This document shows positions 11,558 to 23,439 of a DNA stretch of 64,000 bases, one piece after another. Numbering within the stretch: the first letter of the stretch is position 1; every line of letters starts with the position of its first letter. The translations under genes were made by a program, and so were the position numbers. The notes below the pieces were generated by a model. The model saw only the letters and a list, made by a program, of their open reading frames with translations. It ran no database searches and was not told the origin of the DNA. Source of the DNA: Lineus longissimus (Eukaryota; Nemertea; Pilidiophora; Heteronemertea; Lineidae); assembly GCF_910592395.1 (NCBI RefSeq), contig NC_088310.1, forward strand, positions 14,269,501-14,333,500. Direction: 5' to 3'.

Positions 11558-12055
11558 TAGTAACCTAATGGATATAAAAGAAAATCCTGAAGCAATTTAA
11601 AGTTTGAGTGTTTACGTTATCAGTGACGACACATGAACTTTTGAACTTTGACCTCTTTGACCCTGAAAATTAGGTCAAACCAAACACTCCTGTGAAATAT
11701 GATGTATCCTCAGTCGATACACTTACCATATAAACTTTTCAAATTCTGCTTTTATTGGAACAAAATTGCAATTCTTACGTATTCAGAAAACACCCCAGAG
11801 TAACAAAACCGTGAATCTAATGTATCACAGTGCATAGTTATTAATAGCACATGGAGCATGCTATACATTCATCACTAAATTAAAATGAAAAGAAAGTGTT
11901 CGAGCAGTTTTAAGTTAGAATGTGTTGTTGTCAGTGAATGGACCAATCATCTACTTTTGAACTTGGCTTTTTTTTTTCTTCAGCAAACCCCTGTTTGTAA
12001 ATTCTAAAACACCTTGATTTATATTGAACTGCAGTTTACAGTGTTTGCGTAAATG
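11558..12055. repeat. Degenerate N repeat and unassigned intron
   Basis: TTTGACCTCTTTGACCCTGA at about 11647 and TAGGTCAAACCAAACACT mark a worn N module to about 11830. The rest, to 12055, has no recognised feature. Confidence 0.5.
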
Positions 12056-12057
12056 TA

Positions 12058-12979
12058 CAGAAGCGTATTAGTGCTAAGTGAAAAAAAAGTTTCTGGCATT
12101 AATGAAAAAAACTTTTTATCACGTACGTTCGAGATAGTATCACGTCATAACGTGATAATTCGCGCTATTGCGTAAGTACATGATACTAACGCGTAATTAC
12201 AAGATAACTATCACGTTATTACGAGAAAACTATCACATAATTACGAGATAACTAACGCGTAATTACGAGATAACTATCAGGTTATTATGAGAAAACTATC
12301 ATGTAATTACAAGATAACTAACACGTAATTACGAGATGACTAACCCGTAATTACGCGATAAGTAATACGTTATTACGCGATAACTTACACGTATTTACAC
12401 GATAAGCTCATACTAACCTTATCATTCTCAAAGTTCATGATTATGATAGCTGCTGGTCCTTGCCCGAGTCTTTTATTCAGGAAATTGGCAATCCATTGAG
12501 TCCGCCATTATAGAGTTCTAGTATTAGTGTGTCGCCTATCTGTGTGTACATCCTCATCCTGAGATTCAGTTATCGCGTATTACCGGTTAGTCATCTCGTA
12601 ATTACACGTTAGTTATCTCGTAATTACGTGATAGTCATCTCGTTATAACGTGTTAGTCATCGCGTTATATCGCGTTAGTTATCGCGTAATAATGTATTAT
12701 CGCTTAATTACGTGATAGTCATCTCGTAATAACGTGATAGTTTTCTCGTAACAACGAGATAGTTATCTCGAAATTACGCGTCAGTTATCTCGTAATTACG
12801 TGACAGTTTTCTCGTAATAACGTGATAGTTATCTCGTAATTACACGTTAGTATCACGTACGTACGCAATAGCGCGAATTATTAGTTACTATGTGATACTA
12901 TCTCGTACGTACGTGATTAAAAAAAAGAATTTCATTAATGCCAGTCACTTTTTTTTCACTTGGCACTAATACGCTTCCG
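12058..12979. mobile_element. Foldback element with tandem-repeat arms
   Basis: The 922-base inverted repeat is flanked by TA (12056-12057 and 12980-12981). The left end CAGAAGCGTATTAGTGC mirrors the right end GCACTAATACGCTTCCG. Both arms then hold the poly(A)/TGGCATTAATGA segment and arrays of a roughly 22-base unit of the type AGATAACTAACGCGTAATTACG. The arms run in opposite orientation around a unique centre at about 12410-12565. Each unit contains its own small palindrome (CGTAATTACG). There is no coding capacity. This is a foldback transposon architecture, and the TA duplication suggests Tc1/mariner mobilisation. Confidence 0.75.
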
Positions 12980-13339
12980 TATAAATGCACCATGGACCCA
13001 CGAAGCCTCTTTTGAATTCAGCGGTTATGGTAACGCGAGCAAAACAGCTTGAATCAAAGTTTATGCATCCCAAGTAAAATAACTTTTGATAAAAAATGCA
13101 TACATTGAAATCAAATCAGTAGGTGTCATTTGAGGTGTCGTTATTGGTTATACCATAATCAAGTCCATATTGCTAATTGATCATGTTGATGCCGTAATAA
13201 GTGAATGTCCAAATGTGTCAACATATGGAAGGCAGGAAGGAAGGAATTAGTTACGAAGAAAGAAAGAAAGGACCAACACAATTCACACCCATCTCATAAG
13301 TTCTGCAGTCTAATTAAAACAGCACAAATCCATGAAAAC

Positions 13340-13540
13340 GACGGTTCTGGGACTATTCCCCCCAGTCAATTGCTCCCCAAGTCAATTTGAGAATTCCCCT
13401 AAGTCAAATTGCAAATTTTTCTAAGGGTAATTTTACTGGGGGGGGGGGGGGGGTTTTCCCTTGGGGGCAATTCTACAGGGTGCAACTTACTGGGGGCAAT
13501 TGACTAGATGGGATTGTCCAGGGGGAATTGTCCCAAAAAA
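13340..13540. repeat. Short foldback repeat with G16 run
   Basis: CTGGGACTATTCCCCCCAG at the left mirrors CCAGGGGGAATTGTCCCA at the right. AGTCAATTG and CCCC/GGGG blocks repeat inside, and a run of 16 G lies at 13438-13453. It is probably a miniature inverted-repeat element. The upstream 12980-13339 is otherwise unassigned. Confidence 0.5.
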
Positions 13541-13599
13541 AACAAGCTCTGAAAAAATGAAGGTTTAGAGTTTACTGTGAGATTGAAATATTTCCTTAC

Positions 13600-13769
13600 T
13601 GAATAAGCATCCCTGCTGAACTTTCTGATCATTTCATTGATTGTATCACTGAAGTGCCCCCTTGGCTCCAACACATACTCATAGAGGGCTTGGAAGTTCT
13701 TGGCCACACTGTCTGCCATCATTTTGGTCACGGTTGGTAATGGACATGGTTGCAGCAGGAATAACTCTT
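13600..13769 (-). CDS. UBR1: UBR1/UBR2-like E3 ligase, internal exon (fourth seen)
   Basis: This 170-base minus-strand exon starts after CCCCTATTCCAG and ends at TATTCA before GTAAGG. It completes the split codon from exon 43985-44088 (G + AA) and leaves phase 0 into exon 9108-9195. It encodes a predicted helical segment ending FSDTINEMIRKFSRDAYS, which corresponds to the conserved SESI-KEM-like block just before the GLKV strand in UBR1/UBR2. The intron upstream of it, in transcript order, is about 30.2 kb (13770-43984) and full of transposons. No frame damage is seen. Confidence 0.85.
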
Positions 13770-13929
13770 CTGGAATAGGGGCAAAATAATTTGTCAAGTC
13801 ATGTTATCAAGACATCCACACATCAAGTTTAAATTATTAAATCAAACTCTTCAAGTACATATGTATGTTTGAGGATAAATGCCAAAATAATAAAAGATAT
13901 TAACCATTTTGTAAGTGTAAAATTTTTAT

Positions 13930-14110
13930 TGAGCCACTCTGTAGAGGTAGTCAGCCAGGGAGCTCTGCTTAGTCCATCGGTTTGAACATACAAATGTATA
14001 CATAACAATGAGCATGATAACCAGTTAAAGATTGTGACATCAGATACATCTTACAAGTTGTAATGATTCCTTTGACTGTCACAACCTAGTAGACAACCTA
14101 GTTAAAACCT
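13930..14110. repeat. Dispersed repeat E, short copy
   Basis: It shares AGAGCTTCGCTTGGTCCATC-like, GAGCATGAT and CACAACCTAGTAGACAACC with 21180-21740 and 44990-45330. Confidence 0.65.
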
Positions 14111-14111
14111 G

Positions 14112-14740
14112 TTAACCCTCTTGCTGCCAGACCTATTCCTATAGTTCAACCTCTTGGGCCCGGGCCTGTTTTGGCGAATTACAAGAAAAATGCATGTCTA
14201 TTCCCTTAATTTTTGCCTCCTCTCCTGTAAAAGCTACAGCTGTGGAGTAATAGAAAAGTTTGTGGAATTTCTCCTATTCTTGAAGATGGGCCAATCAAAA
14301 AGATTATAACATTTTTCTTTTGAGTAAAAGCATGCATTTTTCATCAAATACATGCAAATTTTGACAAATGTATGAAAAAAAGTTTTATTGCAATTTCTTG
14401 AAAACTAAACACGTCAAACAAATTCACAAACATGTTCATTGTACTTTCCTTCATTTTCAAAAATGAAAGTTAACTTTTTGGTGGATTTTTATAGTTTTTC
14501 TTCAAGTTTCGCAAGATTCAGAGAAATGTCACTGAAAATCAACCGCCAATATCTCCGATACTTTGTGTAGGACCTCATACACATTGCAATGAGACTATCA
14601 CTAAACAGTTTACATGTATGGCTTGAGCTGTTCGCAGCGAAATGTGAGACTACATTTGTGTTCGCCGCTCAGAGAGTTCGGGAAAATGTCTTTGTTATTT
14701 TGTGCTCGCTGATCGGCGAGTTCGGTAGCAAGAGGGTTAA
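14112..14740. mobile_element. TTAA-flanked miniature element, 621 bases
   Basis: TTAA at 14112-14115 and 14737-14740 flank a segment beginning CCCTCTTGCTGCC and ending GGTAGCAAGAGGG. It is piggyBac-type by target duplication and end sequence. There is no transposase. Confidence 0.75.
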
Positions 14741-14974
14741 CCCTTTGATCGTGGAAGTTATTGTAAGGCGATGAGACACCAATTCCCCTTTAAACTGCCC
14801 TAGCACCTGTCAGACATCGGAAAGGGGCATGGGGGTCAGGATCTGATCAGAATATCATTTCTTTTGTATTTTATAAAACTCTAGGACTATTGACATAGCA
14901 CCGATATTTATCATGTAATAGCGACCAACACTTTTCTGATTTTCTTTAAAGAAATTCAGCTCCAAAAGGGTTAA
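14737..14974. mobile_element. TTAA-flanked miniature element abutting the previous one
   Basis: It shares the TTAA at 14737-14740 with its neighbour and ends at TTAA 14971-14974. Its ends are CCCTTTGATCGTGG and CTCCAAAAGGG, so the inverted repeat is short (CCCTTT/AAAGGG with weak extension). Confidence 0.5.
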
Positions 14975-16737
14975 AGCCAGGATGTAGGCCTTCTATTTGT
15001 CACATACCCTAAATCCACTAATTCGTCAGACATGCTTTGAAAAACAACAAAATTTGCAACAAAAAGTAAGTACAAACGTCTCCAAAACCATAGAAAGTGT
15101 CCACAAGGAATGCCTTTGCTTTAAAAAGAAGTCTGCGCAACTTAAAAATCCCATTAAAAGTAATGCCTTTTGTTATGTCATGACGTTCGAATTCCCCCAC
15201 TCTTGCCATTCGACATCGGCATGAAGTCCTGACTTGGTTACCTCAAAACTTACGTTTTCATGACAACAAGAGGCCCAAGGGCCTGGCGCTCAGCTGGATG
15301 ACCTAATGACATAGGACTGAGGGTGTAAAGTAGTAAATATCAGCTTTATACTACTGTTTGAAGGTCAAGAGAACACGTTATACTACTAAGATTTCCAATG
15401 CAGAGCTGCCAGCTGGATGAAATATGATTGAACTAATCAGCCATGGTATGTAAATATTACAGGAGGCAACAGAAGATATCCCTCGTTCAGTATGTTGTAT
15501 CGGTAGCTTTACAGAAAAGAAGTGTCAGAGAGGATGAGACTTCTCCATGGACAACTGTGGTATGTCCAGGCTTGGTTGTACAGCACAAGGATACAAAATG
15601 CTGTCTGTAATTGAGGGGTATCCTGATTTAACAGAGGTCAAAATAAATAGAAATGACCAGTTTGGGACTAACACCACTGTCTTTTTTTTGATAAGGTAGA
15701 GATTACAGGAGTCAACAAAATTAATTTTATTGAGAGAAATTGACCTGTCCTGCAGGTGATTGGAATTTACAATACAAAGGGTCGTTTTTATATTTGAAAA
15801 TCCCTTCATAATCAAGTGCTACCTCTGACTAAAACAGCATCCATAAACAATAGACCACCAATTTGACCCCAGCTCCTAACTGCGGGAAAATCCAAGTCCA
15901 GCAACCAAAAGTACCAAAAATACATTTTTGTTTACATTTGAACTGCACACATGCGTTTGTTTACAATTTCCCGCGAAATCTCGAAAATCAGGTGACCTGC
16001 AATCATGGATTGAAAATAACATTTATCTGGGTTCAGCAGGTCAGCAGGTATACCGGCTGTTCCAATCATCCCCCTACAGCCAGCTGTTCAAAAGGTAATG
16101 TTATTCACCCCACAGGGAGTGCAGGTAATTGATTAAGCCCCTGCATAACTTAACAGCAATGGCTTGGCTTCTGTGAGTGGTAAGGAGAATTGACAGTGTC
16201 CGATTAATGAAATGGCCAGGGCCATTGTGCTCACCTGTCGATATGAAAGGGAGAGTATGAGGAAGAACTTGTCATTGTTAGGGGTTAATCATGCAATAGT
16301 TGTGGGATGGTGTGGTTTGTCTTAAAAAAATGGAGTTAGTCGTATTGTTTTCCGCGTGCACATGTTACTGACGTTGGAATAAGTGAATCGTTATTTGTGG
16401 GAGAAGCTGAGAGATGTTTTCTGGCCAATTAAGACGGGTTTACATGTGTCTTAGCTATTCAGTGACTATTGAAAATAAACAGCGCATTTACATTTTGTAA
16501 AACCTGCTGTCATTGGCCGAAATTTCAAATGAATGGGATGTACCTGTGGAATTGCGTGTGATTACGCTATCTTGAAAGGAGTATTTATCCTCGGCTTGCA
16601 ATTAGAGAGAAATGTTGAAAAATATGATACAAGAACAATTGAAGCAAGGAATGCACAGTATAGAATATGATGTACTGAGTAACTAGGTAGCAGTTTGTAT
16701 TCATTTTTGAGACAATAACATAGTTACAAGACAGCCC

Positions 16738-17250
16738 TATAGTCGGAATGGATTCATAAGTAAATGTCACTGCCCTTTTGGGCCGCTGCGCAAAAACTAC
16801 TGGGCCGATTTCTTCAAAGTTTGGTTTTTCTTGAATCTAATTTCGGGACCCAAGAGGATTTTTATATTTCAGTAACCATGGTTACGAAGAAAAATTTTTT
16901 TGTATGTATTGGTGTACATTGACGTAGTGTATTGATTTTGACATTTTCTCCTCTGTACTGCTTATTTCTGGATGCATTTTGCTGAAATGTTCAGGTTAAT
17001 TTTTTTTCGTGTGTATCTTTAAAGCTGCCAAGTTTCATTTAGAACTATCCATCAAAAAAATCGGGCCCTCCAGATTCCCCAAAAATGGCCAATTTTTTTC
17101 TTTATAATTTGCAAATCTCTAACCTGGAAATTGTGTTGGGTCCTGAAATTAGATTCAAGAAAAACCAAACTTTGAAGAAATCGGCCCAATAGTTTTTGCA
17201 CAGCGACCCAAAAGGGCAGTCAGTGACATTTACTTATGAATCCGACTATA
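16738..17250. repeat. Inverted repeat, ~110-base arms, ~280-base loop
   Basis: TATAGTCGGA…TTCATAAGTAAATGTCACTG at the left recurs inverted at the right, ending TCCGACTATA. Both arms include GGGCCGATTTCTTCAAAGTT. Copy A (815-2548) has only the right arm, so the foldback was completed or partly lost in one copy. It is probably a miniature inverted-repeat element. Confidence 0.75.
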
Positions 17251-18861
17251 CTACTTAGGCCTATATAAAAGCACTGATGACAGCTGCGCATATGCAGCAG
17301 TGCTACATTTTCATCATTATCATCATCTACTTTAGTCAACCAGCTCAGATGACCTTTCTTGGGGCAGTGATCGGTAACTGTGAACGCCTTCCGACCCAAC
17401 AGGCAAATGTTTACATTCGTGTCTCAGCTCCGTGTATCATGGATTCATGTGTATACCAACACTGACTGTCAGACTCCGACTGTGTACATTTCTACAGCGA
17501 CGAAAAACGATCACAAAAATGGTTCTTTTTAAGCACTCGTGACAGGTTTACAAAAATTAAAGCAAGTGTTTTTAGTAGAGGTTTACCTAATGAATAGCGT
17601 CTGGGTGATTATAAACCATTAACTTGTGTTTAAAAGCCCACATTGTAACGAAAGGTTCCGGCTTGACGCTAATCTCCAATGACGGCAGCGGCCATTTTGC
17701 CATACTCTCGAAACTTTGGGATCGTCAAATGCAATGGAAATCACATAATTTCTGACACACACTGCTACAATTCATCATTTTATTGTTCTTTCACAGTATT
17801 ATAACGCCACCCCGATTCGCAAGGCAGCTTGTACCAACTGGCTCTGCGTTGACTATCCCCATTCCAAGCCGAAGAACAGTGTGACAAGTTTCTCATTTTA
17901 CCTTCCAATCACAGTCAAAATTTTCTAAAACAACCGGCAATGAGAACAAACTAATCATCTCAAACCAATCACAAGAATGTAATCAACACATACGACCTCA
18001 TCCGCAGAGCGTATGATTAAGTTTTAGCATTTATTCAAGGTGATTTAATTCCTTCTTCGTCTCGCTTCAAATTCATAAAATGGCTGTCTTCCATACTTGT
18101 AGTATGCAGATCTAGTGGCGCAGTACAACACTGCGCATCTGGGATACCCCGACGGATTGCCTCGAACTGCGAAATTCAAAACTGCTGGCAATGTGCCAAC
18201 TGACATTTTTGCACAATACCGCCACCTAGTGATATGAAAAGAAATTAATCTATTTAATATCGAAACCTCTATATCAGGCCGACCTCTAAAACTTCATTTC
18301 AAACTTCAATCTGCTGGAATAAAGAAAATGGGCTTTTTTAACCTTGACCTACTTATACCTGAATAGTAGGTCACACTGACCTAAATCTGTGTCAACATGT
18401 AGAGATGCCCAATAGGTGTCTACATATCAAATTTGGAGAGTCTATGACCAATAGCAAAAAAACGTGCCATGATCAAAGAAATTTTAGAGTTCGACCTCTG
18501 TGACCTTGAAATGAAGGTCAAATCAAAAACCCGTGTGATATGTGATGTACCTTTATTAGATACACCCACCATAAAATTTTCATCGCTCTAGCTTTAACCA
18601 TAAGCTTCAAAATGACAAAAATAGGTTTTCAAAGAGCGCCCCCTATATGGCAGACCAGCAGTCAAATTGCGCTGATTTTCATTCTGAAGGAAGGTCTTGC
18701 CTAGGGGTACCCACACACCAAGTATGAACTTTCTGGGTCAAGCGGTTAAGAAACGTGCCACACAGGATACGGACGACGACGGACGACGAAGGACGACGAC
18801 GACGGACGACGACGACGGACACAGGGCTATCGTATAGACTCCCCTAACAGTGAGCCAAAAA
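17153..18861 (+). repeat. Long dispersed repeat, copy B (partner 815-2548)
   Basis: It matches copy A over about 1.7 kb with scattered substitutions and small indels. It diverges at the 3' tail, where copy A ends in a perfect palindrome and copy B in AGTGAGCCAAAAA. Confidence 0.85.
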
Positions 18862-19992
18862 TCCCTCATTTCTGCTCCGCTGAAGTAAATTTTTGAATAA
18901 AACCAAGACGTTGCATCAGGGTAAGGTGTCACCACCATTCATGCAAAATTTCAAGGCGATCCAACGCCTCTAAGTGTGACTTTATTCGTCCCCCTTCTAA
19001 TATTATTATATAGAAGATTTAAACCAGCGATGACGTCATTTCTGGTGATTCCCTACGTTGTCCAATGAACGCTTTTTAAAGTGTGCCATTTGGCATGCAT
19101 TAGCATGCAATGTATTTTATCAGCGCTGACAATTGCCGAACAGAATGCCGTAGCTCCGTCAATTTGCAATCAATTTTTATGGGAGTAACATTATTGTGTT
19201 GCTTAAAACGTCTACTTTTTACTCATGTAAGAATCGTATTACTAAAAACTAATATGCAAACAGAATCATGCCGATTCACTGCACATACTGTGGGAATTCT
19301 CCACTTCAAAATACATCGCGAACAGAGCGTGCACTTCCGATATCGTTTTCACAGAATTGTGGCCAAATTTTCAAGAACTAATTTCTGAAAGTATTCCCTT
19401 AAGACCTTATGACTACCCACTGAAAAGAACTAGTGATAATATCGCCTACTTGACTACTTTTTAGCAGAAAATTGGTTACTTGTTGCAAAATCAATCTACC
19501 ATCTTTACACTGGTCACAGTGGCCATGCTGAAATATAGCCTGGTTCCCTGGCCAATTCAATGCGCAGAATACAACTGCGCAACTATACGTCATAACCCAG
19601 GCTTTTGAATCGTCCAAAAATCTGTCAAATGTGCCTGTAGCGCCAACTGGCGGTGAAAACTAAACTAATTCCATTACAAGTCAAAATGAAAAATTATTAA
19701 AAAATATTCGGCCAGATTTGAAAACAATATTTCCTCTGTGGCCCGAGGTATAAAGGAAAGAAGTTTAAACTTCCCGATGACCTGATTCGCCGAATGTAGG
19801 TCGGATCGCGCTGATTTTTGGTTTCTGAGTTCCCCTTGGGCTACTCCTAATTTAGCAGCGTCAACAAAGTGCCTAGGTCTTACGGTTACAAAATGCCCAA
19901 AATTGACATGGAAGGATGGCAGGATGGCAGGACGGACACCATTCCCTTAGTAATATTACCAGCTTCGCTGACTTTGTCAGCTGAGCTAAAAA

Positions 19993-21179
19993 CCAATATT
20001 GCCTTTTAATCAACATTTTCTTGGTATTTCTGGGAATATATGTGGAATATGATCAATATAAGACTGCCCTCGTGTGTGATCCTCCTCACCAGATTGCACT
20101 TGTTAATTTTCTCCAACCCGAAAGCTCTCAACCTGCGGTCTCCAGTTTTCTAAAGCTGGAGAAAATCTTGGAATCTGGCGACTCGAGCAGTATTCTTATT
20201 GAATTGCTATGCAATAGCTTTCAATATATACCCTAGTGATGTAACCTCGGACAATGATGTTTAATTATGTACATTACCAATACTCCCGGAACAGGCCCTG
20301 CGTACCAAGTTAGCGGATAATTGAAATAGGTTTGCCGGAAGGGGCGACATCAAGTATTTTAAAAAGCTATTTTTTTCTAGCCAGCTACATCACAGTTTGT
20401 TAATGCCTATATCATCCCGTCTGAACCAATATATAAAATCCACGAAGTTCAGGTTGTGACTAACCAGCAGGGAGAGGGGGGGCACAACTTCAAGTTCGAT
20501 CTACCAACCCAGTGGGAGGCAGAATGTTAATTGAAACAGCTGGGGAACCCCGAGGAATAGCCGGGGTTTCGGGGAAATACCCTGCCTATATGACGTCACC
20601 ATAGTGCTTGGGACTTACTTTTCCAAGTTGAAGTAACATTTCGCAGCTTGGTTACAAAAACTGCACTGACTTTGGCAATAGATGTCTTCACTCAACGCGA
20701 CAAAAAGCATACTTTCCTGCAAGATCTACTCTACCCGAAATATATCAAGAGGTACTGTTTAGGATATTTAATAAGTTTTTACAATATCGAATTGTTAACT
20801 CTCTGGTGACTTTACCCCCAGTTTTCGCATTCATAAATGCTAATATTAATTAGTCCAGAAAATAAAATTGGAACAACATGAAATTTGTGTTTTATCCATC
20901 ATAGCAACAGTCTCCATACTTTTGGGGTAAAAGTATGTGAATAGGGGCAACTGGATTTTTTTAAAGCCCCAAATTTACTGTTTTTGCTGTATACCAATGT
21001 TCAGTGGTTTCTATGGTAAGAGGCCATTAAATGACATTAAATATATTTTTAAAAATCATAAAGAGGAGATAGTCCCCTTCATCACAAAAGCTGAATTACA
21101 TCAATTGTTCATGTTTTAAGAAATCTACAGGAATTTCAATAATTTGTATCAATCTCATAAGTTTCCTTAAATTGGCGTA
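19993..21179. other. Unassigned intronic sequence
   Basis: No gene is seen. CAGGTTGTGACTAACCAG near 20450 resembles part of repeat E. TATGACGTCACC is present near 20590. Confidence 0.45.
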
Positions 21180-21740
21180 TAAACTAGAGGCCTACGGCCA
21201 GAGAGCTTCGCTTGGTCCATCTGGTTGTACATATATCTTCATACAAAGAGCATGATTACAATTTATGGTTGTAACAGTAGGTTAATCTTACTAGTTGCAA
21301 TGGTGATCCTTGGACTGTCACAATCCAGTAGATGCATGGTCAAAACCAGTAACTGCACTCAGGATGATTACACAAAATCCGTTGAAGTTCAGTCGGAGAC
21401 AAACCAGTTGTCACAACATAGGGACAGCCAGTAAAGGCAGTCCTGACCTTTTTTATGAATTCCTTTGAAGTTTAGGTTGTGAAAAAAATGTCCACTCATT
21501 GCATGGCCATCACCTTAAGCAAGCAGTAAAAGCAGTGTGGGCATTTACATTAAATCCTTTATAAAGTGCTGGTTAATACCAAACAGTTGGATGCATAGTC
21601 ACAACCTAGGGACAACAAGTAACAGTCTAGGCCTTTACACCAATTTCTTTGAAGTGTACGTGGGTTGTGACAAACTAGTCCAGTGAACACGGTCCAGCCG
21701 AGGCGGGGGCAACCTTTACATCAGGGACAACCAAACAATG
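21180..21740. repeat. Dispersed repeat E, long copy
   Basis: It contains internal repeats of a roughly 100-base motif with GTCACAACATAGGGACA, CACAACCTAGGGACAAC and CCTTTGAAGTTYAGGTTGTGA-like pieces. It is related to 13930-14110 and 44990-45330. Confidence 0.6.
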
Positions 21741-22798
21741 ACCAAGTCCAAAGGGTATGATTGATAGCCCGCATTGATAGCGAGTACAAACTAAACTGCC
21801 ACATAATGTTTTCTTTATTGTGTATTACAGTATTGCAGTCAGTGACAGAAATAGAATGAAATACTAGAATCTACTGGTTCTTCTGATGACCGAGTGAGCA
21901 CTGATGTTGAAAAGCAATTGGAGGTGCTAAGTGTTCGGTTCCATGAGTGATGCTCAGTTCCTCTCTCGATCATCTGTGTCCTTGAGGTGATCAACGAAAA
22001 CGTTGAAATGCAGAATTTCTTTTCATTCATTTAAAGTGGTAAAGTGCAAAAACGGACACGATGGTCCATTATGGGGACCGACGAAATAACGATGGCAAAA
22101 ACCTGACTTATTTCTTGTTTCTATCGCGAACAGTCAACAACGACTTTTCAGCTTCACTTACAGTTTTAAATTGCCAGCGAAGCTCATGGAATACTGTAAT
22201 TTCTACGTTAAACCCTTTAGTGCCAGACTACTTCTAGAAATCGTGTGAAGTTTTTTCTCGATAAGCTGCTCAACGAAGGAGTTGTGGTTGCTGCGCACTA
22301 GTGGCAAAAGTGCCGGTCGCTTTTGTCAATATCGACTGACATTGACATGAGCAAGCAAAATAGTGCTCGGTTAAATCTCTATTATTTACAGCTTTTGATG
22401 TAACATTACGCCTGTAAACAATCTGGAGTGTTTTATGATAGTTCTTTGCCATGATTTTGCCAGTAATTTTGATGGAAGTGAGCGAAATAAAAGATATTAA
22501 ATTGATCTGTCAGGAGTTTTCTACAATCAATGGCGAGTGTGAACTTTCGTTATAGCTATGGTCCTCAAAATTGTGTTAAAACACTGCATCAGGCAAAGTT
22601 AACTCGTCAGACGACAAGAAAATGGTCTAAAGAATAGTATGTTTGCGGTATAAGTTTGGGTGATTATGGTCAGGACGTGCATCTTTTGAAGCAAACTTGT
22701 TGCGGTGTCACAGATTTCGTGCTTGAGATTTAGCGAATCTTCGCCGTTGCAAAGTGTGGTTGTGTCAAAACTACCCAACATATCTCTGGCTAGGGTTC
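21741..22798. other. Unassigned intronic sequence
   Basis: No gene is seen. TAAACCCTTTAGTGCCAGAC at about 22210 resembles one end of a TTAA-type miniature element. Its partner end was not located. Confidence 0.4.
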
Positions 22799-22910
22799 AT
22801 TATATATATATATGTTTATTCATACTTTCAAATTGAAGCGTACAGTTACAATTACAAATGATTGTGCTAAAAAGAATACAGAGTTGGGTGCAAGCGCAGA
22901 AATACATCAA
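22799..22910 (-). mobile_element. LINE 3'-end fragment with (TA)n tail
   Basis: The reverse complement reads GCACCCAACTCTGTATT … GAATAAACATATATATATA. It matches the 3' end of the LINE fragment at 29620-29700. It is a severely 5'-truncated copy of the same family on the opposite strand. Confidence 0.65.
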
Positions 22911-23439
22911 CAATCTGTATATATAAAGTATAAATGTTAACCCGGACTGTAAGCACCAACATACTAAACATATACCATACTGTTAGATCAACATGTACAC
23001 ACGAATGTATACATGGTATACAAACCTGTAAAATTATCATCAAAGATATTTATTCTAAATTCTTAATAATATCAATGACCTTCCTTGATCAGTAGCACCT
23101 AATTACTGTCTGTTGGTCTTGTATAACTTCATAAGCAAAATAAAAGTGTTTTCTCAATGTTTTATTTTACAGGTATGATCCACAGTGAGTGAGTGCCAGG
23201 GATCTGTTCCCACAGTTTTTAAACCCTTGTAGAAAAAAACTGTCAAAAATTGAAAACACCTGAATAAAACATTTCTTGGTGATTTTTTTTATACTAAAGA
23301 TCTCTAGACAGTGAAGGCATTGTACAGACCAATGTAATCAGCAGTAGTTGCGATAACTAGGCTAATAAGACCATAAATTAGTGCTTTCACCCCGAAATTC
23401 AGCAATATCAGACCCCCAAGCCCTGTTTCTACATCTGTA
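22911..23439. other. Unassigned intronic sequence
   Basis: No recognisable gene or repeat. Confidence 0.45.

Larger units (their letters stand above)
16210..18861 (+). mobile_element. Hairpin-ended element S1, copy c (nested)
   Basis: It begins AATGGCCAGGGCCATT plus GTGCTCACCT and ends with a GAC/GGACGACG tract (18767-18822) and AGTGAGCCAAAAA. The tail is a variant of AGGTGAGCTAAAAA and lacks the perfect terminal hairpin seen in copies a and b. It contains the foldback at 16738-17250 and long repeat copy B. Confidence 0.5.
15265..19992 (+). mobile_element. Hairpin-ended element S2, copy a (host of nested S1)
   Basis: The 5' end is AACAAGAGGCCCAAGGGCC followed by TGGCGCTCAGCT. The 3' end at 19965-19992 is a stem GCTGAC-TTT-GTCAGC within AGCT…AGCT, then GAGCTAAAAA. 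GCTCAGCT and AGCTGAGC are inverted repeats of each other. Its 3' part (about 19720-19992) matches 37020-37247 of S2 copy b, and CCTGCAGGTGATTGGAATTT at 15752 matches 35199. The middle is occupied by an S1 element (16210-18861). The pairing of these two ends is inferred. No gene is recognised in the parts outside the nested copy. Confidence 0.5.

Noticed and set aside
13438-13453. G16 run as a quadruplex regulatory site
   Set aside because: A single homopolymer inside a small foldback repeat is more simply a slippage tract. No other evidence of function is seen.
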